Made by a program: the position numbers and the translations under genes. A DNA stretch of 64,000 bases from Lomentospora prolificans (lineage: Eukaryota; Ascomycota; Sordariomycetes; Microascales; Microascaceae), in assembly GCA_029532625.1 (NCBI GenBank), contig JARFXM010000008.1, positions 310,001 to 374,000 of the forward strand, in the 5' to 3' direction. The stretch's first letter is position 1. The number at the start of each line of letters is the position of its first letter. The notes under the pieces were generated by a model, which worked only from the letters and a program-made list of their open reading frames with translations, searched no databases and was not told the DNA's origin. Of the stretch, positions 10,351-21,342 are shown one piece after another.

Positions 10351-11939
10351 GCGGTGTGTGGCCGGATGGAGAGAAATGCGATGCGTGTAAAGCTTCTGCT
10401 ATGGCACGCTCGTCGAATTGGACGTCGCAACTCCAATGTAAATGTTCTCTTGTATCCCTTCTTTCCTGTAAAACGTTGTGCCGGAAAACCGTTCAAGGTG
10501 GCTCTCAAGGGCGGAGAGAAAGGAATGGGAAAAAGCGGTCTAGATGATGGGGACGAACTCTCTCCACCTTTCCCTCGGGACTTGAAACAGATGGCTGGGA
10601 AGCAAGGAGAAGGAGAAGGGAAAAAAAAAAAAAAAAAAGAAGACACTAAAAGCAAAAGGCGACCATGAGAAGGGAAGAAAAAAGAGGAAGTGAGACACTC
10701 AAAGTGTGTAGCGAAATAGAAGCTAAGATGAAGAATATATGACGAGGAGCGGATGTAGAAAAAAAAAAAAAAAAGAAAAGCAAAAAGAAGAATCGAAACT
10801 TCGGTGCAACGATGCAACCGACGCAAGGGAACAGGAGAAGAAGGGGAGAAAAAAAGAGAAGAGGAAGGCAGAAGCGGTGGAGGGATGGTTCAATCAAGCC
10901 CGCCTTATCGAGATGCAGCAGCACTTGGAGAACGGTGGTGAGACGATGGCGGCAATGCGGGATATTATTCTAAAATATCTCACTCTCTTTCTCTCGAAGC
11001 GCTTCCCTGCGGACCTTGTCTTCCGTTTCCCGTTTGCCTTGTTGAATATTTGCTCAATGCTTTTGATTCCAACAACAAATGTATGACGCGCCCACATTCG
11101 CTTTCACTTTTTCAACTCGTGTCACCAACATGCGAAAGATGGCTGTGAACAATGCGCCACATGCATGGGGAACGGCGAAGGCGGGGTGGTAGAGACAGAG
11201 AATCACAAGGAAGTGATCCCAAAGAACGGAATCGATTTGCGCGTGTGGGGGAGAGTGGCTACGGAGCTCGGATCAAGCTGGCAAGGGCTTTTACACACAC
11301 TTATATCCATCCATTCTGACCTGTTCACGAGATATACAGATCCCGGCCTAGCTTGGTCGGGACCCAGGGCTCAGAGCACGCCAGAGCAGGCATGGCCGGG
11401 CAGACACGACAAAGGAACAGCGACAGCACGAACTAATCGGATATGTAACTTGAATTGGAGGGAGAGAGGAATGTAGGGCCGGCAAAAGTGAGGCCAGCTC
11501 TCCCACTCTTGCCCACTTTATCCCTATTCATCTCGTAAATCCCCAATTTTTGGGGCGAAGATCCCTTGGGTGTGCGACGGCAACAACTACGTCCATAACG
11601 ATGGACGAGGTCACTTACACTCGTGGGAGAGCATGGGCATGAACATGGAGCATGAGCCGAAGGGGATGCTGGCGAAGGGGGGTGGTGCGGTGCGCAAACG
11701 CACAAAATTGGGAGGGGCGTGAGAATTGAGAAAGACGACAGTTAGAAGGAACGGAGGGAACCAAAACCCCCATGGCCGATTCTGCATCTCGCTGGACCAG
11801 AATGGACCAAGTAGGCCACGAAATCACTGGGGAATCGAGACGACTTCCAAAGGGGGAGTGAGTGGGTGCGTAGGGTAAGGGCGTAATCGTAGACAGACAC
11901 CGCATTAGATGGGGCACGCATGCAGCATCGCTTCGGGGG

Positions 11940-11964
<25 letters not shown>
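11940..11964. repeat. CT dinucleotide microsatellite
   Basis: About twelve perfect CT units, followed by 'actctcaccac'. Confidence 0.95.
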
Positions 11965-11971
<7 letters not shown>

Positions 11972-13340
11972 ACCACGAGTAAGATGCAAGCTTGGCGAGA
12001 TGCGACCAGCAATGGGCAAAAAGTTGGAAATATATGCACAAGTGTTGCAGACCGGAAGAATATGAAATGTGAGCTCACCTCACATGGCGCCAAGCGTGCA
12101 GGTCGATAAGGACGAGCGGCAACGGGGTCCCCATCCCCATCCCCTTCGTCTCCTTCATCCTGCTAGCTCTTTTTTTTGGATTTCCATGGCTTCTGTTCCA
12201 GAAAAATGTCCATGTGCGGTAATAAGTGAGAGGCGAGCATGGCCGTGGACAATCAATAAAGATCAGCAGTTTTCCTGCTGTGTGAGTGATGACGGAGAAC
12301 CCGGTGCGCTTGCACATGGTAATTCTGCCAGCGGTAGGATTATTACGGAAGCCAGCATGGAATATCCCATCTCCTCATCGGCTAGAGAGAGGACGGGCAG
12401 AAGGTGGTAACATGAAATGGAACTTATGCTGCCGCGTCAAGCTGCGCAGCGATGCACTCATCACCAGCCGCCGTTCTTCTTCGATTTCGTTTTTTTCCGC
12501 TTCCTGGCCCCCCGCCCCCCCCGTTTTTCTTACCGGGTCGGAGAAGCACCCGGCTGGAGAATCATTGTTTTTTTTCCAAACCGAAACTTCTCGTTTTCGG
12601 GCCCGGCATGAGTAGTCTTTGGAGAGCGCTGAAGCCTCTTTTTGAGTCACGCTGCAACCCGGTGGCGCGTGAGCTGTCGGTTGGTCCCGACCCAGTTACG
12701 CCAAAGTGGATATCAAAGGCCAAAGACGAGCGAAGAAGAGAAGCAGAAAGGGGACGATAAAAAGAAAAGAGAAAAAGGGCCCAAACTCCCAGCAAGAGAT
12801 AAAAGGGGTGGAGCGGGCGGGCGGGTTTGTGGGGTGAGCTCACATCGCACAACCTTGGAGCGAGTGATTCGCCGCAGGTGACGAATAGGCAACGAGAATC
12901 AAAAAGAAAAAAAAAATAAAAAATACAAAAAGAGGTGGTCACCAGCAGCAGCAGAAGCTCTCATCAATTGGACAAGTACAGGCGAGCAACAGGCTCCAAA
13001 TAAGGAGATTGGCAAGGCGTGCGCGAAGACAACGTTCTCGTTTGCGTGCTTTCGTAGAGCAGGGTGGTGCTACGATAGGGAACTAGGAATGGGAAGATGA
13101 GAGGCGAGGTGGTGCGCCTGTGGCACCGTTGCTGGCCTGCCCTGGCCTGTTGTTCCTTTGCATCCAATTTACTCTCGTTCATCGAGATGTGTGTGTATAG
13201 GTGTCTGTGTGTCCCTTCTTTTCCCTGTCGTGAGACACATCCAAGCATCAACAGGAACACAATTGTCGCTGTCCCGAACAGGAACCGGCAGCGTTTTCGG
13301 ATTTTATCAATTTAGCTTGCGAGTCGATAGTAATGTCAAA

Positions 13341-15085
13341 TAACCCCAAATTTATATCCACACCCACGCAGTGGGCGGGAGCCTAGAATTGGGGGGTGTG
13401 GAGGGGTTGACGCCACAAAGTAAAGGGTATCAATGGATCGAGAGGGAGAGAGTGAAAGAGAAGAGGAGAAAGAAAGAAAAAGAGAGGGTGGGACAGAACC
13501 TGGGGGAGGCACCCGAGATGGAGGGTGGGAGTAGGCCAGCGTCGAGGCTACCCTTTCGGAGCCGGCAGTGTGGATGTTGACGATGGTGGATGTGGGAGAG
13601 TGTGGGTGGAAGGTGGGCCAGCTAGCAGCTTCGGTCGCATGGCGGGAGTGTGTGGAGTGGATGGGATCGCCTGGCTGGCCATCGGGCAGCAATACGGTTA
13701 GGTTTCCGTGGCTTTGGAGAACCCCCCGAAGCTCTAGCTCGACATCCCTTCCGGCTCGACTCAGGGCGGCTCCCGGCGCAGAGTATTTTGCTAGTCGGAA
13801 CTGGACGGGCTTGGCCAGGGCTGGCTGGGCGCGCAATGACCCGATGACCCGATGACTTGGCCCCAGGTGAAAGTGTGTTGTTTTATGAGTCGTGGAAGTC
13901 GGGGAATCCAGCATTGGAGAGGGCGAGGGCGAAGGCAAGGAACGATTAGCATATGACGAAGATGGAGAAGATGAAGAAATTCAAGGTCGGAATCAGTGGG
14001 AACCAGAGACCAGAATAGGCGCCAAGACGACTGGTTCTTGGGCCTTTGGGCTTCGGGCTCTGGGGGAGTGGCCAGTGAGACTAGGTAGCTTCCCAGGGCT
14101 GGGCTGGGTGCCAACTCAGTGGCCACACCCCGCTGGCTGTAGGTGGATGGATACAGAAGCCAGCCAGCGACGACGCCAAGGCCCCTCCATATCCCACACG
14201 CCCACAGGTTGACGAACTCGAATCCTGTGTCCTTGATGGATGAAGGATGATATGTCGACCTGACTTACACAAGATCAGAAGGTGGCCGCACCTGAGCAGT
14301 CTGCGTCAAACATTGAATTCAGGACTTCTGTTCGGTGTCAGACCTCCTCGGTGCGCATGTGCGAGATGCCATCCATTGATTGATTCCACTGCATGCATCA
14401 TCAAATTTCTAACAAGCCCGGCAACTGCTTGACTGGCCCATTGGAACGTTGGTTCTCTTTCAGCATGTCGTTCACCTCGGCCGGGGCTCCCGTTTTTAGG
14501 GTCGAACGAGGGTCCTAGTCCCCCCCATTTGATGTAGTCCCCCCCCACACATGCAGTTACACGAGAACGCAGTAGAGATCAATGCCTTATCCCTATTCCC
14601 CGGGTGGTGACTCTCTTTGGGGCATGATGAACGACAAAGAGATTCGAAACTATTTTGATATCCGTATGTCGGAAACAAGGGCTTGCTGCATCATGCTGAC
14701 TTTCCCCATCGACTTGTTTGCCCGTCATATCCTGGTCCAGTTTGGTAACCCTTTGGCAACGATCCCGGGGTACATGAGGGGAGAAAGAAAAAGCAACTGC
14801 TCAGCTGTAATCATAATCCCCTAGACTAGACAGTAAACAAAATGGCTTTTGTCTGCCATTTCTTTGCCGCCACTGGGTTTTCTTCACAAAAACGAGCGTC
14901 TATTTTCGTCTACAGTAGGTCTGTGGTCGATTGATGCAGCTCTGGAAAGTCGTCGTTCCGAGCCAAGGTCCCCTTGGCTAGCACATTTTCGTCCGTCTCG
15001 TTTCACACTCGACTCTCGAGTCCCAAGTCGTCGCCCCGTTGGTCTATATATGGAATAGAGTGGGTTTAGCAGCGCCTTCCCCCGT
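13341..15085. other. Gene-poor intergenic region
   Basis: A minus-strand frame of 200 codons at 13336-13938 is Ser/Pro-rich and low-complexity, with no domain pattern, and I do not accept it as a gene. A 'tctatatatgg' lies at about 15042-15052, about 35 bp before the small frame at 15086. Nothing else is recognised. Confidence 0.5.
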
Positions 15086-15400
15086 ATGAAGCTTCTCGGC
15101 GGATTCGTCCTTGTAAGCCTATCGATACTCGGGGTCTACATGCGCCAGGATGAACCCTGGATGGCATTTCGTGGAGCAGCGACACGAACTGGCCAGACTA
15201 TCCCAGAATGCTATGTCCAGAAGGCGGCCGTCCATCGAACGATGCACATTGCTCAAATCCGTGGGGCTCGATTTCGTATACAGACTGAGAATAGCCGCGA
15301 TAAGCACTGTGTTGAGGCTTACTCTGGTACTGATGCTCGCCAGGCCAAGCCAAGACTCAAACGTGCTGCCGTACCACAAATTGTCCGCACCAGGATTTAG
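15086..15400 (+). CDS. Possible small secreted protein (weak)
   Basis: This 104-aa frame begins 'MKLLGGFVLVSLSILGVYMR', a good signal-peptide pattern, and the rest is polar with a Lys-Arg near the C-terminus ('PRLKRAAVPQIV'). A TATATA-like element lies about 35 bp upstream. Against it: only two cysteines, mixed codon use, no recognised family and a location in otherwise gene-poor DNA. A frame of this length can arise by chance. I list it only as a candidate. Confidence 0.2.
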   Translation: MKLLGGFVLVSLSILGVYMRQDEPWMAFRGAATRTGQTIPECYVQKAAVHRTMHIAQIRGARFRIQTENSRDKHCVEAYSGTDARQAKPRLKRAAVPQIVRTRI

Positions 15401-15860
15401 CACCCCTCTGATCGTCTGGTTGACGAACACCCCTTTTTGCCTATTACAATAAGGTTGTTCCCTTCGCAGTCGAGCTGGCTGCAGAGAAGAGCTGGTGTCT
15501 CATTGCTTATCCGTTTCCCGCAGCAAGTAATGCAGACGAGAACTGGATTTTTTTTTTTTTTTTTTTTGTCACATTTGCTTTCTACAGGTCAGTAGGCTGT
15601 ATAAGTCGCTATGCGTTAGGACGCAAGCGAACAGCTTGAGATGCATGCTTATCCTCGGTGCTCGGCACATAACCATCGTTGCTCCGTCTCACAGGTCTAG
15701 AGCCTAAGACGAAAATGTGAGAATGCAATGCAAAGCTGGGCAACGCGCCTTGGTTCGCTTCACCGTCCGCTTTGCTTCGCCGAGTGTTTCCTGCTTGCTG
15801 GGATCACCACCGATGGTCACTCTCGATCTTATGCCTTGGGTTCATAGGAGCAATCTTATA
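15401..15860. other. Intergenic DNA with a 20-T tract
   Basis: No gene is seen. A run of about 20 T lies at 15548-15567. Confidence 0.5.
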
Positions 15861-17543
15861 TATGCTGCTCTAAATAGGGGTTAGGAAGATGTGAGAAGGA
15901 TGGTCTGGATGAAAAACGATCCGCTCGCTGATGTTCCTCGGGGAGCCATGACGACGACGATGAGGATGGCCCATGTTCCGCTCCCGTATGCGTGCGTGAC
16001 ATGTTTTATTATTCCTCTCCTCATTTATGTTAACCACCGCTGCATAGGACCTAGATGCTTAGTCACCACGATTTTAAGGTCTTCGCTGGTACCTGGCAGG
16101 GTAACCCCTGTCAGCACTGGCGAACCGTTGGGCTGCCCTTGCCCTTCTTCAGGCCCACCCTTGTCAGCCCCTGGCTTACTTAAGCCCAAAAATAGCACCT
16201 GCCGCACCAAGTTTGACCCTGTCTGCACGACTTTTGGCGCACCTCCTTCGACGCTCGGCTTGTTTGATCTGCCTCAAACCTCCATCGACCCTGACCTTTG
16301 GTGTCGCAGAATTCCTCCCCGCACAAGCCTCCAGATATATCCAGTGCCTGCAATTTGCTACCCTATTCGGCTTTCTGTTGGAGCTTCGTCAACCACCCTG
16401 GCCCTGTTTCCTCGTGCTTGGCTTGGCTCAGCTTCCCCACTAACACAACGCCCTGGTAGAATGGCTGCTTCGTTGTTACCTCTGCCGTCGTGGTGAGACG
16501 CCTGGGCAGTTCGGCACCTCCCCAGTCCGTCAAACTCCAGACCCTTCCTGCAGAGCCGCCTCGACGCCCTTCTCTTGTTCCCTCTGGGCCTCTTCGCTCG
16601 CGAAACCCTATTCTCGTCGCAACTGGTTACCACGGCGCTGGTCTGCCCTCCAGTTCTTTCTCTTCTCTCTACCATCTCGCGGCGCCCTGTTCCTGGCATG
16701 CTTGCAACCCTTCCCCCCCTTTCCCCTGTGCGTTGCTCTCCAGGGCCCCGTTCCCCTGCCTAGCCGTGCTCCCAGACCCCTCCATGCCGACGATCCTGTC
16801 GATTTCCTCCGGCCGCTTGTCCTCCCATTGGGAGATCCTGCAACGGCCCTCAATGCTGCCCGCAACCTATCGATGCTGATTGAGCTCACTCAAGTAATAC
16901 CTGAATGTCATTGTAGAGGAGTCTCTGTTTAAAACGTCTGTAGTATTGTAGAGGCTTGGATCCTTGGCCTTGTTTCGTAGCACACATGACTGTCGAGTGT
17001 TACACTATCCATTCAATAGGGCAGCCTTTTCTCTCATCTTTACTTTCTTTCTCTGTGGATCTGTTTCCTTTCACCTTGGGCCTCTTTTCTCTGGAACCTA
17101 GCATCGGAGGCATCTTTGTTTTTCTTTTTCTTCCTCTGGGTGCTTCCCCTTTCCTTTCTTGCTGACCCTTCTCTTTTCCTTTTCACAGGCTGGCCGTTCC
17201 ATTAATTCACTTCTTCTTATTCGGGGCTGGCTCTTTTCTTTACTTTGCTATTCATAGTTCCGCTTGTTGCGAACCTATCCTTTTCGTGGCCGGTTACCAC
17301 TAACGATCTTTTGCCTCTCGACTCCTCTTCGACCTTTCCTTGCGACGAGCCGAGATACAATTCTTCCACGATTCTTACGAGCTTTTTGTCTTCTTTCTCG
17401 AAGTCCTCTGTGAGAGACTATATTCCTTGGATCCTCTTCTTTTCGCCATACGTCCTTCGTTCCCCGGGTTCGAACCAACTCCCATGTTGCAACAAACGCG
17501 GTAGAAGCCCCTTCCTTGACGACCCTCCTCCTCTTGCCATCCA
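15861..17543 (+). promoter_or_regulatory. Pyrimidine-skewed upstream/leader region of the aspartic protease gene
   Basis: From about 16030 to the protease ATG the plus strand is strongly C/T-biased, with few purine runs and repeated 'cctggc', 'ccttgc' and 'ttctt' elements. Such skew is common just upstream of fungal genes, but about 1.5 kb is long. Several frames of 60-200 codons exist, yet none has a domain pattern and the best are broken by stops. Promoter, long 5' leader or a noncoding transcript are all possible. Confidence 0.4.
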
Positions 17544-19569
17544 ATGGCACTCTATCCCCTCCTAGTGTTGGCGTTGGCAGTATGCGGGAGATCATGGCCT
17601 CAAATCTCCTTCGACAACGACCTCGTCGCCCGTGACACCCAGGATGACCTCCGTCAGCTCCCCTACACCACCCGCAGCGATGTCTCTACTGCCCGTGGTC
17701 TCCCCGTTGTAGATGATGGCAACGACATGTCCCTTCTCACCCTCCCCATCCCAGATGTCAAGAAAACCAAAACGAGGAGAACAGCAGCGTCGAGGAGACA
17801 ATTACCTGTGGACGAAGAATTGGGCATGGACGCCGTAACACTCCCTGTTGCAAAGTTCAGCAAGCCCAAGCCAAAAGCCCCGAGAGGCCTCAGCCTCCCT
17901 GCCGACGACGTGGGTGACCTAGTCACGTTACCTGTTGCGACGGTGAGGAAGACAAAGTCGCAGGCGCCCAGGGGCTTAAGTCTCCCCGTCGACGAAGACG
18001 TGGGCGATCTTGTGACGTTGCCGGTGTACATGCACAAGGCTGGCGTTTCGAAGAGGCAGCTTTCCGAGGATGATACGAGTTCCCAGGGAGTGTTGACCCT
18101 ACCCGTGATACACTCGACGAAGCCTGGTGTGTTCAAGCGCGCTGTCGAGCTACAATTGGCCAATAGGTCCGACGTTGCCTATTACGCACAATGTATGTCT
18201 AGTGTTCTCCCCCGTCCTCTCTTCTCCGTGTACTTTAGGTCATTTTGCATTTCTTTTGCTAACCTGGCGTGGAAGTGAATTTTGGTACGCCTCCGCAGCC
18301 CGTGTTCGTACAGCTCGACACAGGCTCCTTTGAGCTCTGGGTCAACCCCGATTGCAGCATTCTTCCCGAACGAGATATACGCTTCTGCGAAGCCGTTGGG
18401 TCCTACGACGCTGCCGTCTCCACCACGGCGGGCAAGTTCGCTGGCAATAAGACACTCAGGTACGGCATTGGTGCCGCCAATGTCACGTATATCCGGGACT
18501 CGATTGGTCTCCCAGGAAGTAAGTTGGTCTTGAGGTAATTTTCTCCACGAAAGCTAACCTGTCTTCAAGGCAACGCCGTCCTCAAAGACGTCCAATTCGG
18601 GGTCGCCACCGGCACCGAAGACCAATTCGCGGGCATCCTCGGCATCGGCTACGGCGAAGGCATCACGACCCAGTACAAAAACTTCATCGACGAGCTCGCC
18701 GACCAAGGCGTAACGAAAACCAAAGCCTTCTCCATCGGCCTCGGCAGCAAGGACGACCAAGAGGGCGTCATCGTCTTCGGCGGCGTCGACACCGCCAAGT
18801 TCTCAGGCTGGCTCGCGCCGCTACCCATTATCCCCGCCGCGCAGTCCCCCGACGGCGTGCCCAGGTACTGGGTGCAGATGAAGGGCATCACGCTTGAGGC
18901 CCCCAATAAGCCGGCGAAGGCGTACCCTGGCTCCAACACCCCAGTGTTCCTGGACAGCGGGGCCACTCTCTCGCTTCTGCCGCAGCAGCTGGCGGAGATG
19001 ATCGCCGCCGATTTTGGGTCGCCGGGCGAGGACGAGAACGGCTTCTTCTCGGTGGATTGTAAGTTTGTGGGTTACGAGGGAACGCTAGACTTTGAGTTTG
19101 ATGGGGTGACGATTCGGGTGCCGTACCGGGAAATGATTAGGGAGTTGAGCAACCCGCCGAGGTGTTATCTGGGCATCGTGGCTAGCCAAGACTTCATCCT
19201 CCTGGGTGATACGTTCTTGCGGTCGGCATATGGTAAGTTGCCCCGTTTCTCCTGGAATGCATTTAGTGAATCCCGGGGCTAACAAGACTGATAGTCGTCA
19301 TCGATGCCGATACTAAGATGGCTTACATGGCGCAGTACGCCAATTGCGGCGCCATGGTCAAGCCAATCAACACTCCCACAGACATCTCGACTTTCTACGG
19401 CCTCTGTGGCCTTACCGAGAACTCGGTGCTTCCTGGCACTAACGCCTCGGCCGAAACTGACTCGACCGTGGGAAACTCCGGCCAGGGTGTCAACAGCGGC
19501 GGCCGAATAACCCTGAGTTCAGCCATGCTCATGGGTCCCTTCGCAGCAGCCATTCTATCCATGATGTAG
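17544..19569 (+). CDS. Yapsin-like GPI-anchored aspartic protease with repetitive propeptide
   Basis: Four exons (17544-18192, 18276-18518, 18570-19232, 19295-19569) with introns of 83, 51 and 62 nt give 609 aa. A signal peptide ('MALYPLLVLALAV') is followed by a propeptide of about 200 residues containing five repeats of about 28 residues. Each repeat starts at a basic site and carries LP-acidic and (L/V)TLP(V/I) motifs. The last 'KR' (near residue 199) precedes the catalytic core. The pepsin fold starts at 'YYAQLNFGTPPQ'. The first active site is 'QLDTGSFELWV' (Asp near 231), the second 'FLDSGATLSLLP' (near 425), and the flap region is 'RYGIGAANVTY'. The C-terminus is Ser/Gly-rich and ends in a hydrophobic stretch ('LMGPFAAAILSMM'), fitting a GPI anchor. 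Yapsins shed or process cell-surface proteins after basic residues. Both catalytic motifs are intact. The splice joins are well supported by family continuity and CTAAC branch sites. Confidence 0.95.
17691..18140 (+). repeat. Five-fold protein repeat in the protease propeptide
   Basis: Repeat starts read ARGLPVVDD, RRQLPVDEE, PRGLSLPADD, PRGLSLPVDED and KRQLSEDD. Each is followed after a few residues by LLTLPIP, AVTLPVA, LVTLPVA, LVTLPVY or VLTLPVI, and then by a lysine-containing linker. Copies 3 and 4 are the most alike. The block ends at the Lys-Arg before the mature protease. Confidence 0.9.
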
Positions 19570-20224
19570 AAGCGATTCCTCAACCTTCCCAAAAGGAAAA
19601 GCCCAAGGAAACCCTTTCTGTATCTAGCATATTTCTCCACCATAGCCCTACGGGGCTCGGCGTTTTCATGTTCCTCTATCTTCTTCTTTTAACTCTTGTA
19701 TATTCCACCAAAGATCTTTATCTACCAGATAGATCCTGGTTGGGCATTTTTACCATGGGACGCATTTTCGAAACTATTGAAATCGTCAGTGTTTCGGCAT
19801 ATTCTTTCTTATGCGAGGAGCCCCCCTCGAGAGGTCGGGTTTATAGGACACCATTGGCTTTTTTTTTTAACACTTATCGTGTATGGTTTGGATATGGTGA
19901 TATTCTTGTATATAGCGTTGAGATATGGCGTGGGCATGTGTAGGTGTTGTAAGGCTAGATGAGTGAATTCACTGGCGGCTGTTTATGAGTATCTTTCTCT
20001 TGTTAACGCGCGTTTGATGGCTTTACTGGGACCCCCAGATGCATCCATTTTGATCTAGTATGGCAGCTTCGAGCTACTAATCAAGTCGGTACACATTCCC
20101 ATGCCAAAGTCCCGACACGAACCTGCGTGTTCACTATAAGCTGTTTGCAACTGCAATACAAACAAAAACCAAGCTGCTGTTTCTAGGCATCTTCACCCTC
20201 CCCCTGCCCTCCCCTGAAACTCAG
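19570..20224. other. 3'-3' convergent intergenic region
   Basis: AT-richer sequence after the protease stop and before the SnoaL-like stop. It should contain both polyadenylation regions. No gene or repeat is supported. Confidence 0.6.
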
Positions 20225-21069
20225 CTACCAAAACAGATCTCCCTCCTCACCGGCCAGCCAGCCCTCCACAGCAGCATACATCCTCTCCCATGTCCCCAAA
20301 TCCTTCATCGTAACCAATTTTGCATCAATCTCATACCCGAGCCTTCTCTGCGCAGCCCCCAGATACTTGTAACCCTCCGGCAAGCTCTCCATCTCCTCCC
20401 TCGCGAACTTGGGCCACTTATCCTGCTCCAGTGGCACGACCTTGTCCTTTTCGTAAATCAACTTGGCGTACTTGATCTTCCAGACGCCCCTCTCCGTACC
20501 GCAATCACTGCCTTCCTTGACACAGAAGAAGAGGAAACGGCAGTCGCAGTCGACGTCGTACTCGATCTCTTCCTCGTGCGCATGGACGTTGTCGGTCCCC
20601 TTAGTTCCCTTGGCCTCGGAGCTCGGGAGGGAAACGGGCCCGCGGAAGCGCTGCGTGATGGTGGCCTTCATCTTGCCGACAGCGCGGTTGGTCGACGGGT
20701 TCAGCTCGACAAGAGTGCCGCATTCGCGGTGCTGGATGAAGGCGCCGTTGGCTTTGCCTTTGCGGGACATGTCGATGAAGGAGTCTACGGTTTGAACGCC
20801 GCTCCAGGCTTTTACGTTGGGTTTATGTTAGTCTCATATTCGTTTCTCTGTTCCTTCTCGGGTGGTGGGTGTTGTAAGGAGGGGAAGGTACTTGTCCAGA
20901 CGTGAGCGTCTTCGCAGAATAGCGAGCGAAAGTTCATCCACTCAGAGGCATCGCGGTAGACAGGCCAGCCCTTGCAGAGCTCGGAGATGGCCAGGCGATC
21001 GAGGAGCTCGTCAACAGGGCCATTGATGTGGGAGTATTGACGGGTGTGAGGCTCATTGGGAGTAGTCAT
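20225..21069 (-). CDS. SnoaL-like / NTF2-fold protein
   Basis: Two exons, 21069-20892 and 20808-20225, with an 83-nt intron (GTACCT donor, CTAAC branch site, AAAAG acceptor) give 253 aa. The join reads 'CEDAHVWTTWSGVQTVDSFI'. The N-terminal helix region 'LLDRLAISELCKGWPVYRD' followed by 'WMNFRSLFCEDAHV' is the usual start of SnoaL_4-type cone-shaped alpha/beta folds, the superfamily that holds scytalone dehydratase and polyketide cyclases. Further on are 'MKATITQRF' and a Cys-containing strand 'DVDCDCRFLFFCVKEG'. The C-terminus ends in aromatic/acidic residues ('LAGEEGDLFW'). The substrate cannot be deduced, and there is no biosynthetic cluster around it. Fungal relatives are mostly uncharacterised small-molecule enzymes or binders. 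A TATA box lies upstream on the minus strand. Confidence 0.85.
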
Positions 21070-21334
21070 GGTGGATGGTGGTTCCGTTATTGGCTTTTGG
21101 ATATAGAAGCTGTTGTTGGGTTTTGGATAAAGAAGTTGTTGGCGGGAGCGGTAAGTCTGGTGGAAATAAAAGATGGTTATGGAGAAGAGCAGAGGAGGAT
21201 TCTAGGAAGGTGCAACTCTCTTGATCTCGCGTTTGGAAGGGGCGTTCGTGATAAACAGATTTTTGCCGGTGTAGAACTGATTCTTGACTCTGATCTAGTA
21301 GAACCCTTTCCATCTTCGAACGGAATCAGCCATC

Positions 21335-21342
21335 TTTATATA
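21335..21342 (-). promoter_or_regulatory. TATA box of the SnoaL-like gene
   Basis: On the minus strand the sequence reads TATATAAA (plus-strand tttatata), about 265 bp before the ATG at 21069. That is a canonical TATA element with room for a leader of about 230 nt. Confidence 0.45.

Larger units (their letters stand above)
9971..13340. other. Gene-poor low-complexity region
   Basis: No coding region is supported here. The stretch is purine- or pyrimidine-skewed in blocks. It holds GGTGT-rich sequence at 10066-10095, GCTGT x4 at 10331-10350, A-tracts at about 10621-10638 and 10759-10774, a CT run at 11940-11964, and scattered GA/AAGAG-rich stretches to 12940. Open frames here owe their length to these biased runs. 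The part next to 9970 must hold the promoter of the minus-strand gene. Confidence 0.6.

Noticed and set aside
10194..10826. 210-codon minus-strand frame rich in Phe and Ser
   Set aside because: Product of A/G-rich tracts on the other strand; no domain.
13336..13938. 200-codon minus-strand frame
   Set aside because: Ser/Pro/His-rich low complexity and no recognisable fold or splice partners.
15891..16932. Overlapping plus-strand frames of 60-200 codons
   Set aside because: Lie in pyrimidine-skewed DNA, where stops are rare; sequence has no domain pattern and frames are broken.
17461..17485. tRNA B-box-like 'gggttcgaacc'
   Set aside because: No matching T-stem, A-box, anticodon arm or acceptor stem around it.
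17544..21069. Protease plus SnoaL-like gene as part of a secondary-metabolite cluster
   Set aside because: No synthase, oxidoreductase set, transporter or pathway regulator nearby; the genes converge and look unrelated.
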